A stretch of DNA of 64,000 nt, taken from contig NZ_JAGTAS010000054.1 in assembly GCF_025685425.1 (NCBI RefSeq), positions 1-64,000 on the forward strand, in the 5' to 3' direction. Below the pieces are notes generated by a model. It worked only from the letters and a program-made list of their open reading frames with translations, was not told the origin of the DNA and ran no database searches. Shown here piece by piece: positions 52,702 through 61,659 of the stretch; position 1 is the first letter of the stretch, and every line of letters starts with the position of its first letter. Source of the DNA: Terriglobus albidus. Lineage in GTDB: Bacteria; Acidobacteriota; Terriglobia; Terriglobales; Acidobacteriaceae. The position numbers were made by a program, and so were the translations under genes.

Positions 52702-53622
52702 CTACTCTCCTTTGGTCAATGCGAGGAAGGCATCTTCCAGTGCAGGGCTGCTGATCTCAAGGCTGTGGAGTCCCGTATCGAGCGCCAGCATCTGGCGCAC
52801 AGCATCTTCGACCTCCGCGGAACGCACGATCGTGGTTCCGTGTTTCACCTCCACTGAGGTAACGCCGGGCAGGCGCCGCAATAGGTCTTCATCCAGCGAA
52901 GTGACGCACTTGATCGTCCGTCCCGAGACCCTCGACTTGATCTGCGCCGGTGTCCCCTCGGCAATCACCGCTCCCTTGTTGATCACCACAATGCGGCTCG
53001 CCAGGCTGTCGGCCTCTTCCAGATAGTGTGTTGTCAGCAGCACCGTCTTTCCGCGGGCAGCCAGATCGCGCACCTGCTGCCACAGTCCATGGCGTGATTC
53101 AATATCCATGCCCAGCGTGGGCTCATCGAGAAAAACCAGGTCAGGATCCCCACAGATCGCCAAGGCAAACAGCAGACGCTGCTTCTGGCCTCCACTTAGC
53201 TGGCTGAACAGGCGATCTTCAATGCCGGCGAGACCGGCAACGCGCACGACATGCTCAACGGACAGCGGAGCGGGATAGTAGCTGCGGAAGAGGTCGAGGT
53301 ACTCCTTCACCTTCAGCGTCTCCGGAACGCGAGCTACCTGCAGCATTGCGCCGATGCGGGTCCGTGTCGCCGGGTCACGGGGATTTCCGCCGAAGACTCG
53401 AGCCTCACCGGCATCCGGACCAAGCAGCCCCAACAGCAATTTGATTGCGGTTGTCTTTCCCGCGCCGTTCGGCCCCAGCAGAGCAACCACCTCCCCGGCC
53501 GACAAGGAAAGCGATACCTCATCCAGGGCGCGATGCGCGCCGTAGCTCTTGGTCGCTCCTCGCAAGTAAGCCACCTCCACCGCCGGGGCAGACACCGCAC
53601 TCTTCTCTTCGACTGCAACCAT
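52702..53622 (-). CDS. ABC transporter ATP-binding protein of the ABC-2 exporter
   Basis: The 306-residue ATPase has Walker A '[17 protein letters not shown]', signature 'LSGGQKQRLLFALAIC', Walker B 'LVFLDEPTLGMD' and the H-loop 'LLTTHYLEEAD'. A C-terminal DUF4162-like tail ('DEDLLRRLPGVTSVEVKHG') is typical for drug-export ATPases of the CcmA type. The ATG at 53622 opens the four-gene unit with permease, kinase and regulator. Upstream, a large palindrome separates it from a divergent receptor gene. Confidence 0.93.
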   Translation of the reverse strand: MVAVEEKSAVSAPAVEVAYLRGATKSYGAHRALDEVSLSLSAGEVVALLGPNGAGKTTAIKLLLGLLGPDAGEARVFGGNPRDPATRTRIGAMLQVARVPETLKVKEYLDLFRSYYPAPLSVEHVVRVAGLAGIEDRLFSQLSGGQKQRLLFALAICGDPDLVFLDEPTLGMDIESRHGLWQQVRDLAARGKTVLLTTHYLEEADSLASRIVVINKGAVIAEGTPAQIKSRVSGRTIKCVTSLDEDLLRRLPGVTSVEVKHGTTIVRSAEVEDAVRQMLALDTGLHSLEISSPALEDAFLALTKGE

Positions 53623-53710
53623 CGCTGCACCTCCCAGAGATCGTCTTCAAACTCCTCAAGCATCGCGTTGATACTCCGCCGGCAACAGTGCCGGATGTCA
53701 TTCTTCGCGT

Positions 53711-53739
53711 ATGACATTTGTCATGCTGACAAATGTCAT
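53711..53739. promoter_or_regulatory. Perfect 13-bp-arm palindrome, probable response-regulator operator
   Basis: ATGACATTTGTCA (53711-53723) and TGACAAATGTCAT (53727-53739) are exact inverted copies separated by TGC, and each arm is itself a near-palindrome of TGACA/TGTCA half-sites. A further TGACA lies about 10 bp to the right. It is 89 bp upstream of the ABC operon start and 77 bp upstream of the divergent receptor gene, so one dimeric regulator could control both. Binding by the DesR-like protein is inferred from position. Confidence 0.75.
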
Positions 53740-53815
53740 GTTTTCCGCCTGACAACTCACACTGTTTTCCCCTTCCGCGCTCCGCGATGCTTGAGTTCGT
53801 CAAGGAGAAACCGCG

Positions 53816-56458
53816 ATGCACTTCAAGCTTTCAGCTTTCTGCCTTCTGTTCGCTGGTACCCTCGCCGCGCAGCAATGCTCACCCGTCACGGGTACAGTAC
53901 GTGATACTACCGGCGCGGTGATTCCGGATGCCACGTTGACAGTAGATGCCAATCCAGCGATCGTCTCCGACGCTCAGGGGCACTTCTCTTTAGGCTGCAT
54001 CAGCGGGAAGCATACGCTGCTGGTCGAGGCCGTCAGTTTCGCACCACAGACGATCATTCTGCCGGGCGCCGCAACGCTGAATATCACGCTGAAGCCCGAG
54101 ACCGTAACGACGGCGGTCGATGCGCAGATCGATGGCTCCGGCCTCGATACCAGCGCAAACGAAGCTGCCGGATCGCGCACCCTCAATCGCCAGGACCTCG
54201 CACAGATGGCTGACGATCCCGACGACCTGCAGCGTCAGCTGCAGGCGCTCGCCGCTGTCTCCGGCGGTGCTCCTGGAGCAGCGACCATCACGGTAGACGG
54301 CTTCCAGAACGGCAGCCGTATGCCTCCCAAGTCGTCTATCGCTTTCGTGCGTGTAAATCCCGACCTCTTTTCCGCGGAATACGAGCGTCCTCCTTATGAA
54401 GGCGGACGCATCGAGATCATCACCCGGCCTGGGCAGGACAAGTACCACGGCTCGCTCTTTCTCACGGACTCCGATACGCTGTTCAACGCACGCGATCCAT
54501 TCGCTACCAGTCGCGCCGCCATCGGCAAACGCCGCTACGGCTTCGATCTCTCCGGCCCTCTGCTCTCTAAGAAGCGCGACTTCACGCTCTCTCTGGAAAA
54601 GCGCGACATCGACGACTTCGCCGTCGTCAATGCCGTGAGCCTCGATACCCTGGGCAACCAGCAGATCATCAATCAGAACGTCCCAACGCCACAGCGATTG
54701 TGGATTGCAAGTGCTCGCGTCGGTATGATGCTTTCGCCGAAGAACAATTTCACGCTCAGCTATACCGCCAACGTGAATTCGCTGCGGAATCTTGCCGTCG
54801 GTGGGACCGTGCTTCCGGAGGCCGGCTACGACAGTCAACAGGCCGAACATATTATCCGGGTCACCAATGTCACGACCATCTCTCCCCGCATCGTGCACGA
54901 GGCGCGTGCGAGCTTCATGTGGCGTAACCGCGATGACACGCCACACTCCACCGCTGCTGCCCTGCAGGTTTCGGGGGCCTTCACCGCAGGCGGATACACC
55001 GGTGGGTACTTCGCCAGCCACGAGAAGGTCACCGAGATCGATGACGACGTCCTGTTCAGCAGCAAGAAGCACGCGCTCAAGCTCGGCCTGCAGATGATCG
55101 ACAACATCGAGCATCTCAATCAGCCCGACACCTTCAACGGGAGTTACGTCTTCAGCGGCGCTACTGTAGCAGGAAGCACGATTGGTGGCCTGGAGCAGTA
55201 CCGCCGCGCGATGCTCGGGCTCGCCGGCGGCACTGCAACCACCTACACCGTTAACCAGGGCTCGCCTACTGTCGACTTCAACCAGCTTCGCCTTGTGCTC
55301 TTCGCGCAGGACCAGTGGAAGCTGACATCTCGCGTCCAGATCGCTCTTGGCATGCGCTATGCACTGCAGACCTCGCCTTCTACCTTCTCCAACCTCGGAC
55401 CTCGCGCCGGCATTTCCTGGTCGGCAGACAAGAAGCAGAGGCTCATCTTGCGCGCACGTGCCGGTCTCTTCTTCTCCCCCATCGATACCAACACGACAGG
55501 AGTCACACTCCGGCTGAACGGTATCACCCAGCAGCAAAGCATCATCTACTTTGCCAACTACGGCGCGCCCTTCACGGGAGCTACGCCGATCCACACGCTT
55601 CGTAACTTTGCAGGCAGCGTGATGCAGACACCTTCCCTGCAGACGCACCTCGGCGCAGAGTACGAGTTACCCGGCCATTGGCATGTTCAGAGCAACCTCT
55701 ACATTGTGCGTGCCTGGGACACCATGCGCTCGCGGAATGTAAATGCTCCGCTCAACAACCAGCCCACCGGACCTCGTCCCTCACTGGCCAACACCAACAT
55801 CCTTGAGTATCAGCAGACCGGTCATTTGCACGGCAATGTCATGTTCGTTGGTGTGGATCAGCATAGCCTGCGCCGTTTCCAGATCTTCCTCGGCTATGTG
55901 CGTATGGATCTACGCGGCGACGCTGATGGCCCGAACACCTTCCAGCAATCAAACCTCAGCAAAGCCGGCGAGCTGGCACGTCCTACATGGACAAATACAC
56001 ACCGCATCATCAGCATCAGCCAGGTCAATCTGCCGAAGAAGTTCACGGTCAGCAATGTCTTCAACGCGACCTCGGGTGCGCCGCTCAATCTCACCACCGG
56101 CCTCGACGCCAACGGTGATGGCATCTTCAATGAGCGCCCGCAGTACGCCACCTCGACTGCGAATGCATACCAGACGCCCTTCGGCCTGCTGACCGCTGCG
56201 GGTGGAACCGGAGTCTTCCCGCGCAACGCCGCTACTCTCCCATGGTCGGTACAGCTCGATACCAACCTCAGCCGCAGCTTTGCGCTCTCGAAGAAAGACT
56301 CCGCTCGCACCATCACCTTCAATGCGCGTGCGGCCAACCTGCTGAACCACACGAACGTAACCGCAGTCGGAAGTGTTCTTGGCTCGCCGCTCTTCCTCAA
56401 GCCCTACGCTTCAGATGCCGGACGTCGCATTGAACTCGGCTTCCGCTACAACTTCTAA
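53816..56458 (+). CDS. Oar-like TonB-dependent receptor/outer-membrane protein
   Basis: This is an 880-residue outer-membrane barrel protein. After a signal peptide ('FKLSAFCLLFAGTLAAQ'), a carboxypeptidase-regulatory-like domain spans about residues 20-95 ('GTVRDTTGAVIPDATLTVD', 'SDAQGHFSLGCISGKHTL'). A degenerate plug ('TITVDGFQNGSRMP', 'GGRIEIITRPGQDKYHGSLF') and a long beta-barrel follow, ending 'RIELGFRYNF' with the terminal aromatic typical of outer-membrane proteins. AAGGAG precedes the ATG. It is divergent from the ABC/two-component operon, shares the palindrome region with it, and is followed by a secreted-protein gene 23 bp downstream. The ligand is unknown. Confidence 0.9.
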   Translation: MHFKLSAFCLLFAGTLAAQQCSPVTGTVRDTTGAVIPDATLTVDANPAIVSDAQGHFSLGCISGKHTLLVEAVSFAPQTIILPGAATLNITLKPETVTTAVDAQIDGSGLDTSANEAAGSRTLNRQDLAQMADDPDDLQRQLQALAAVSGGAPGAATITVDGFQNGSRMPPKSSIAFVRVNPDLFSAEYERPPYEGGRIEIITRPGQDKYHGSLFLTDSDTLFNARDPFATSRAAIGKRRYGFDLSGPLLSKKRDFTLSLEKRDIDDFAVVNAVSLDTLGNQQIINQNVPTPQRLWIASARVGMMLSPKNNFTLSYTANVNSLRNLAVGGTVLPEAGYDSQQAEHIIRVTNVTTISPRIVHEARASFMWRNRDDTPHSTAAALQVSGAFTAGGYTGGYFASHEKVTEIDDDVLFSSKKHALKLGLQMIDNIEHLNQPDTFNGSYVFSGATVAGSTIGGLEQYRRAMLGLAGGTATTYTVNQGSPTVDFNQLRLVLFAQDQWKLTSRVQIALGMRYALQTSPSTFSNLGPRAGISWSADKKQRLILRARAGLFFSPIDTNTTGVTLRLNGITQQQSIIYFANYGAPFTGATPIHTLRNFAGSVMQTPSLQTHLGAEYELPGHWHVQSNLYIVRAWDTMRSRNVNAPLNNQPTGPRPSLANTNILEYQQTGHLHGNVMFVGVDQHSLRRFQIFLGYVRMDLRGDADGPNTFQQSNLSKAGELARPTWTNTHRIISISQVNLPKKFTVSNVFNATSGAPLNLTTGLDANGDGIFNERPQYATSTANAYQTPFGLLTAAGGTGVFPRNAATLPWSVQLDTNLSRSFALSKKDSARTITFNARAANLLNHTNVTAVGSVLGSPLFLKPYASDAGRRIELGFRYNF

Positions 56459-56481
56459 CAATCTTTGCAAGGAGACCTCTC

Positions 56482-57594
56482 ATGAATCGCATCGCATCTC
56501 TGATCATCTCCGCCATTGTCGCCGCAATCCCCGCCATGACCGTCGTGCATGCACAGCAGGCAGCTATCGCTCCTCCGATCTCTGGCCTGATGATCAGCTA
56601 TCGTTACTGGCCCGAACAGTTCGTGCAGTGGACTGGTCCGGAGGTTCCCTACACCATGGTTGAGCTTGACTACGACGAGAACAACGGTAAGCCGCTCTAT
56701 GACTTCATCGTGACCAGCCGTACGAGCGGCAAGCGCATCCACTTCGCCAATCAGCCCCAGCTTGTAGCGATCGCCAAAGCGCAGGATGGTGAGGCGTATC
56801 TCACACAGATTGAGTTCACAAAGCCTGACAGCGAGGTGAACGGTGCAACCTTCGATCTTCGTCTTCGCCTCAATGACGGTACACCGGTCGAGTGGCGCTT
56901 CATTCAGGGCTCAGATGTCCTGCAGCAGGGTGGCGGTCTCACCGCTGTCGCCGAAGCCAAGTTACCTGTCTTTCCTTATCGGGAAGAATCCGCTGTCGCC
57001 GGTGAAGGTTCCGCCATTGTCGTTGGTGACAAAACCTCCGTCGCTGAGATGTGGAAGGAGATCTCCAGGCCTCCCTACTTCGTAGCCTGGCATGGAGCTT
57101 TGACGCATTCGGCCACGACGGCCGTGCTCGCGGCCGGCAACGAGAGCTTCAATATCGCCTCAGCTCCCAGCGAACTGAAACAGGGCGCTGCCTGGCAACT
57201 CACACAGGAGAGCGGCCGCTCCATCACCCTCAAGATTGAAAAGGCTGCAGCTCCGCACTACACCATCTCGGTCGAGAACAATCCGATGGTGAAACAGACC
57301 ATGGAGGCTACCTATGACGGAACCAACTGGGCCATTGAGAAGATCCGTTACGCTCCAATTCGTGCCGAAGATCACGGTTTGACGCTACAGTTCACCCCTG
57401 CCTTTGGCCAGACGGAGATCTCGACCGTCGACCTCATCATCGGGAAGAAGACGAAGATCGCGACCGCCACTCTCAGCGGCACTCCGGTGAAGTACCAGCT
57501 CGCCATGAAATCTCCTGAATGGGCCAAGGGTAAGACTCTGACCGGCGCGAACAGTATTACTCCGGAGAGCGTTACGCTCGCAGTTCATCCTTAG
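56482..57594 (+). CDS. Secreted protein of unknown function linked to the Oar-like receptor
   Basis: A 370-residue protein with a signal peptide ('ASLIISAIVAAIPAMTVVHA', cleavage about residue 25). The mature part looks beta-rich and has no cysteines apparent in the parts inspected ('ISYRYWPEQFVQWTGPEVPYTMVELDYDENNG', 'TFDLRLRLNDGTPVEWRFIQG', landmarks only). I do not recognise the family. AAGGAG precedes the ATG. The 23-bp spacing to the receptor gene indicates a shared transcript, so it may be a periplasmic or surface partner of that receptor. Confidence 0.8.
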   Translation: MNRIASLIISAIVAAIPAMTVVHAQQAAIAPPISGLMISYRYWPEQFVQWTGPEVPYTMVELDYDENNGKPLYDFIVTSRTSGKRIHFANQPQLVAIAKAQDGEAYLTQIEFTKPDSEVNGATFDLRLRLNDGTPVEWRFIQGSDVLQQGGGLTAVAEAKLPVFPYREESAVAGEGSAIVVGDKTSVAEMWKEISRPPYFVAWHGALTHSATTAVLAAGNESFNIASAPSELKQGAAWQLTQESGRSITLKIEKAAAPHYTISVENNPMVKQTMEATYDGTNWAIEKIRYAPIRAEDHGLTLQFTPAFGQTEISTVDLIIGKKTKIATATLSGTPVKYQLAMKSPEWAKGKTLTGANSITPESVTLAVHP

Positions 57595-57669
57595 TGTCCA
57601 GTCGCCTGAAGTTCACGACATAAATCATTAAGAGTTGTTGCTGAAGCGCCGAAAAGCAGGTCCTTCACG

Positions 57670-57908
57670 AATCACCCCATACACTGGGCGCTCCATCCAT
57701 CGTATCGGGGTGCCCGGCGAACTTGGTTCGCTGGGGTGAATCGCGATGGGTGGGGCATCTCTTCCATATCCCAGTCGGTATTGGTAGAGAAGCAGATTTC
57801 TCCGCTCAGCTTTACCCCAGGCAGCAAAGCTGACTGGGGACCCCGATCGCTACGAAATGACAAAAAGATCGAGCTTCGCTCGAACTACACCTCCAGGGAA
57901 ATGCTCTA
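57670..57908. repeat. Mosaic of dispersed repeats between convergent genes
   Basis: This 325-bp gap holds no gene. Seen in order: CCCATACACTGGGCGCTCC (related to the 25.8-kb composite), a GGCGAACTTGGTTCGC hairpin, GATGGGTGGGGCA, then AGAAGCAGATTTCTCCGCTC...GCTACGAAATGACAAA (as at 50.06 kb), TCGAGCTTCGCTCGA, and finally CAGGGAAATGCTCTA (57894-57908), a right-end remnant of the TAGAGCA element. Confidence 0.7.
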
Positions 57909-57919
57909 TCGTCCTCTCC

Positions 57920-58807
57920 TTACAGAGGCGTACGTCCTCCAGTCGCTCCGTAAACCTCACCAGACATATAGCTTGCGTCCTCTGATACCAGGAAAACGAA
58001 TAGACGAGCCAGCTCTACCGGCTGCGCCGGGCGTTCGAATAAGGTATTGCCGCCGAAGTTCTTCACCTTCTCCGGACTCATCGTCGACGGAATCAATGGA
58101 GTCCATACCGGTCCGGGAGCGACCGCATTCACCCGCACACCATTTTTTGCCGCCAGCTTGGCCAGCCCTTTGGTGATATTCGCGATTGCAGCTTTGGTTG
58201 CGGCATAAGCAAGCAGTCCCTCGCTGGGTTCAAATGCCTGAATCGACGTCGTGTTCACGATGGATGACCCCGGCTTTAGCTTTGGCAAGGCTGCACGGGT
58301 CAAATAGAACAGGCCAAAGACGTTGGTTCGGAAGGTATGCTCAAACTCTTCCGGCGTTATTTCCTCTATCGACTCATGCGTCATCTGGTAAGCCGCGTTG
58401 TTGATGACGATGTCTAAACGCCCCAGCTTCTCGAATGCTGTCTCAACCAGCGATGCAGCATACTCCGGTGACCCGATATCGCCTGGCATTCGAATGGCGG
58501 TTCGACCGGCAGCCTCAATCATCGCCGCGGTCTCTTTCGCGTCCGCCTCTTCTTCCGGCAGATAGGACATCACGATGGATGCTCCCTCATGCGCGAATGC
58601 GATGGCGGTCGCGCGCCCAATACCGCTGTCCGCGCCGGTAATAATCGCGACCTTCTCCAGCAGTTTTCCAGTCCCTTTGTAGGAGCTTTCGCCGTGATCC
58701 GCAGGAGGATCGAGCTTCCGCACCGACCCGGGCGGGCCCTGCTGTTGTTCTGGAAAAGGCGGTTTCGGACCAAGATTGCGCGGATCATTTTCCTTTTCCT
58801 TCGTCAT
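57920..58807 (-). CDS. SDR-family oxidoreductase with N-terminal extension (YghA-like)
   Basis: A 295-residue classical short-chain dehydrogenase. An N-terminal Pro/Gln-rich extension of about 45 residues precedes the cofactor motif 'TGADSGIG' (about 57-64). 'NNAAYQ', the catalytic Ser in 'VNTTSIQAF', and 'YAATKAA' (Tyr-x-x-x-Lys) follow. Such extended SDRs (YghA/YhxC group) are found in general-stress gene sets and act on sugars or aldehydes. It is divergent from a zinc alcohol dehydrogenase gene, with YciF beyond, which supports a stress role. Confidence 0.92.
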   Translation of the reverse strand: MTKEKENDPRNLGPKPPFPEQQQGPPGSVRKLDPPADHGESSYKGTGKLLEKVAIITGADSGIGRATAIAFAHEGASIVMSYLPEEEADAKETAAMIEAAGRTAIRMPGDIGSPEYAASLVETAFEKLGRLDIVINNAAYQMTHESIEEITPEEFEHTFRTNVFGLFYLTRAALPKLKPGSSIVNTTSIQAFEPSEGLLAYAATKAAIANITKGLAKLAAKNGVRVNAVAPGPVWTPLIPSTMSPEKVKNFGGNTLFERPAQPVELARLFVFLVSEDASYMSGEVYGATGGRTPL

Positions 58808-58990
58808 TGTTTGCCTCCATCGATATGGCCTTCGATCTCACATGGACGCAGAAAACTATTCACGGAGTTGGCACGATGGGATGCATTTCGCCAAAAAGAA
58901 AGATCGCGAGGCAACTCTCCCTAAATCAATACCGTCTGCTGTCCCGACTGGATTGATAAATCACTATAACGGACACGATTGGAGCAGCCT

Positions 58991-60217
58991 ATGAAAGCCG
59001 TTATCTACCACGGCGTCGGCAACGTCGCTCTTGAAGATGTACCTGAACCAAAAATCCAGAAGCCCACGGATGCAATCGTCCGGGTTACCTCCAGCGCCAT
59101 CTGCGGAACCGATCTCCATTTTGTGCGGGGCACCTTTCCTGGCATGAAAGAGGGCCGCATTCTGGGCCACGAAGCTGTTGGAATTGTCGAAGAGGTCGGC
59201 AAATCCGTCCGTAATCTTCGTAAGGGAGATCGAGTCGTTGTTCCTTCCACCGTTGGCTGCGGCAGTTGTGTCTATTGCCGCGCCGGATATCACTCACAGT
59301 GCAACGTCGCAAATCCCAACGGACCTTCCGCCGGAACAGTCTTCTTCGGAGGACCTGAGGCAGCCGGTGGATTGGATGGATTGCAGGCCGAGTTTGCGCG
59401 CATACCGTATGCCGGCGCGACTCTTGTGAGGCTTCCCGAAGAGATCACCGACGATCAGGCCGTACTGATGTCGGATATTCTTCCGACGTCCTACATGGCG
59501 GCCGTCATGGCCGAGATTACCCCATCCGACACGGTCGCCATCTTCGGCTGTGGCCCCGTCGGTCTCTTCGCTATCACCTATGCCCAGCATCTCGGGGCCG
59601 GCCGGGTCTTCGCCATTGATAATGTACCCTCGCGCCTGGAGATGGCACGCGAACGCGGCGCCGAGATCATTAACTTCGATCGGGAGGATCCCATCGCTGT
59701 GCTCAAGGACCTGACAGACGGCTCCGGTCCAGACAGAACGATCGATGCGGTCGGAGTGGACGCAGCTCCGGCGACGCGAGGGCCGGCATCCCGGAAAAAC
59801 AACGTGCGGGAGCTGCAAAGCGAACTTCAGGCGACTACGCCACAGGGACTTCCGCAGGACGAAGCCTTTCAACCTGGCGGAGCGCCCTCTCAGGCTCTCA
59901 AATGGGCCATCGAATCGGTTGCAAAGGCGGGAACCGTTTCCGTTATCGGCGTCTATTCATCCGCAGTCCAGGGCTTCCCTATTGAACAAATCCTGGAGAA
60001 AAATCTGACTCTCCGTGCAGGAAACTGCAACCATCGGCGTTACATGCCGGACATGATTGAACTTGTTCGCAGCGGGGTGATTCGCCCAGAGCAGTTCCTC
60101 ACCCAGAAAGCACCAATCCAGTCTGCTATCGACGCTTATCGTTCCTTTGTCCGCCATGAGCCGGGGTGGATCAAGGTCAAGCTCGAACCCTCGCTCAGCA
60201 AACAAAATGCGGCTTAG
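58991..60217 (+). CDS. Zinc-dependent alcohol dehydrogenase (glutathione-independent formaldehyde dehydrogenase-like)
   Basis: The 408-residue enzyme of the medium-chain family has catalytic-zinc residues in 'SAICGTDLHFV' and 'ILGHEAVGIV'. The structural-zinc cysteines are in 'GCGSCVYCRAGYHSQCN', the Rossmann fold in 'VAIFGCGPVGLFAITYAQ' and 'RVFAIDNVPSRLEMARERGA'. The insert around 'VGVDAAPATRGPA' and the overall length resemble formaldehyde-dismutase-like members. ATG 58991 follows GGAGC. It lies 30 bp before yciF, so the two are probably one transcript with a stress role. The true substrate is not known. Confidence 0.92.
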   Translation: MKAVIYHGVGNVALEDVPEPKIQKPTDAIVRVTSSAICGTDLHFVRGTFPGMKEGRILGHEAVGIVEEVGKSVRNLRKGDRVVVPSTVGCGSCVYCRAGYHSQCNVANPNGPSAGTVFFGGPEAAGGLDGLQAEFARIPYAGATLVRLPEEITDDQAVLMSDILPTSYMAAVMAEITPSDTVAIFGCGPVGLFAITYAQHLGAGRVFAIDNVPSRLEMARERGAEIINFDREDPIAVLKDLTDGSGPDRTIDAVGVDAAPATRGPASRKNNVRELQSELQATTPQGLPQDEAFQPGGAPSQALKWAIESVAKAGTVSVIGVYSSAVQGFPIEQILEKNLTLRAGNCNHRRYMPDMIELVRSGVIRPEQFLTQKAPIQSAIDAYRSFVRHEPGWIKVKLEPSLSKQNAA

Positions 60218-60247
60218 TCACCTTCACTGAAACCAAGGAGGATCTCC

Positions 60248-60757
60248 ATGAAATTCTTTTCGGCAAACCTCGCCAATCTTCGCGAACTCTATATCAATCA
60301 ACTTCAGATGTTGCTTTCCGCCGAGCGGCAGATCACAGAAGCGGTTCCCAAGATGATTGAGAAAGCCAGTGATCTTCAGCTCAAACAAGCCCTTCAATCT
60401 CACCTGCAGGAAACGGAGGTTCAGGTCACCCGTCTGGAGGAGATTCTGCAGCAGACAACCGGCGAAGTGGAGACAGTCAAATGCAAGGCTCTGGCGGCCT
60501 TAGTGGAAGAAGCGGAGGACATGATCAAAGACGCCTCGGACGAATCCGTCCGCGATGCCGCCATCATTGCAGCAGCCCAGCGCGTCGAACATTATGAAAT
60601 TGCCACCTACGGCGCTGTTCGTCACTTCGCCCAGATTCTGGGCGAAAGCACTCCGGCACAACTCCTCGACCAAACCATCAAGGAAGAGGGACACGCCGAT
60701 CATCTGCTGACCAGCATTGCCGATCGCGTCAATCCCTATGCCGAAAAAGCTGCATAG
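60248..60757 (+). CDS. YciF-type ferritin-like stress protein (DUF892)
   Basis: A 169-residue four-helix protein with the family's 'LYINQLQMLLSAERQITEAVPKM' opening, 'LQSHLQETEVQVTRLEEI', and a C-terminal 'EEGHADHLLTSIAD'. The conserved Glu and His residues that bind a metal pair are present. YciE/YciF proteins are induced by stress or bile in other bacteria, but their reaction is unknown. AAGGAGG precedes the ATG, and a strong terminator follows. Confidence 0.93.
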   Translation: MKFFSANLANLRELYINQLQMLLSAERQITEAVPKMIEKASDLQLKQALQSHLQETEVQVTRLEEILQQTTGEVETVKCKALAALVEEAEDMIKDASDESVRDAAIIAAAQRVEHYEIATYGAVRHFAQILGESTPAQLLDQTIKEEGHADHLLTSIADRVNPYAEKAA

Positions 60758-60773
60758 TTCCCCCTGCAGAACG

Positions 60774-60801
60774 GCCGGGCGCCCACTTCAGAGCGCCCGG
60801 C
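60774..60801 (+). terminator. Rho-independent terminator after yciF
   Basis: GCCGGGCGC pairs perfectly with GCGCCCGGC (10-nt loop) and is followed by six T residues. It lies 16 bp after the stop codon. Confidence 0.92.
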
Positions 60802-60807
60802 TTTTTT

Positions 60808-61184
60808 ATCCACCAGAATTTCACTTCCCTCGGAAAGAGAATGACGACGACCGGCGTATCGTCGCCTTGGGTGTCGAAGAACAATCCGGCGATAGGTCCA
60901 GGTGACGCATATTGGCGTCATGCGCGGTTCAATCGCTATTGCCTACGGGCAACGTCGCCTAACGGTCATTGACCAGAAACAACCAGGAAGGGCTAGAATG
61001 TGACCCATGATTGAGGAGATGTGAAAACTATTTCGCACTCGAACAATCTGGTTACGACTGTTCCTCTGCTACCTCTCATCCTTGGCAAGCCCATTCGTAG
61101 CGGTTCTCCTATGCCGTTGAACTTCTTTTCGCTGCTTCTTTGTATTTGCAGGCAGCGCTCATCGAAAGAATCGAGGTGAAGCAG
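60808..61184. other. Intergenic region without a supported gene
   Basis: No gene is visible. A short inverted repeat TGACGC...GCGTCA lies at about 60903-60920. The region should hold the promoter of the lone receiver gene; GAGGTGAAG at its end is the likely ribosome-binding site. Confidence 0.45.
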
Positions 61185-61574
61185 ATGACGAATGAAAATC
61201 GTCCGCTTATCTTCGTTGTTGACGACGAACCAATGATCTCCAGGTCTCTTGCAACTATTCTCAAGCAGCAGGGCTTTTCCACCTGCGACTTCAACGATCC
61301 ACGTCGCGCACTGGAAATGGCCCTGATCATGCCACCGGATCTCCTTCTCAGCGATGTGATGATGCCCTATCTCTCGGGCATAGAGCTCGCCATCGCGATG
61401 AAAAAGATCACTCCCTGCAAGGTGCTGCTCTTCTCTGGTCAAGCCGGCACCGTGGATCTCCTGGAGTCAGCTCGAAACCGGGGCTACGACTTCGAGCTGC
61501 TGCACAAACCAATCCACCCCGCGGAGCTGCTCCGCGAGATACGTCTCTCGCTGCCAGTAGAGGTTTGCAACTAG
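61185..61574 (+). CDS. Stand-alone receiver-domain protein
   Basis: The 129-residue protein is a single response-regulator receiver: acidic pocket 'VVDDEP' (about residues 11-16), phospho-acceptor Asp in 'LLLSDVMMPYLSG', Ser/Thr switch in 'LFSGQAG', and Lys in 'LLHKPIHPAEL'. There is no output domain, so it may act like CheY or in a phosphorelay. No kinase gene is adjacent. I chose ATG 61185 because the domain begins there and GAGGTG lies upstream. Confidence 0.9.
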   Translation: MTNENRPLIFVVDDEPMISRSLATILKQQGFSTCDFNDPRRALEMALIMPPDLLLSDVMMPYLSGIELAIAMKKITPCKVLLFSGQAGTVDLLESARNRGYDFELLHKPIHPAELLREIRLSLPVEVCN

Positions 61575-61617
61575 ATCTCTATCGGCGATAGTGTCTCGCA
61601 TCCATGACGGAAACGAC

Positions 61618-61653
61618 GATGCCCCGCATCTGAGACTGCAGATGCGGGGCATC
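61618..61653. terminator. Strong hairpin between convergent genes
   Basis: GATGCCCCGCATCTG and CAGATGCGGGGCATC form a perfect 15-bp stem with a 6-nt loop, between the stops of the receiver gene and the convergent glycosyltransferase gene. T-runs on either side are weak, so it is a possible bidirectional terminator only. Confidence 0.6.
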
Positions 61654-61659
61654 TCGTAT

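Noticed and set aside
53990-55648. 552-codon open frame on the minus strand
   Set aside because: It lies antisense to the Oar-like receptor gene, has no signal or motif, and is a by-product of high-GC codon use.
58868-58885. TTGGCACGATGGGATGCA as a sigma-54 promoter for the alcohol dehydrogenase
   Set aside because: The -24 half fits, but the GG-to-GC spacing is 11 instead of 10 bases and no activator gene is nearby.
61618-61653. 15-bp perfect hairpin as a small RNA or riboswitch
   Set aside because: It lies between two convergent stop codons and is better explained as an end-of-transcript structure.
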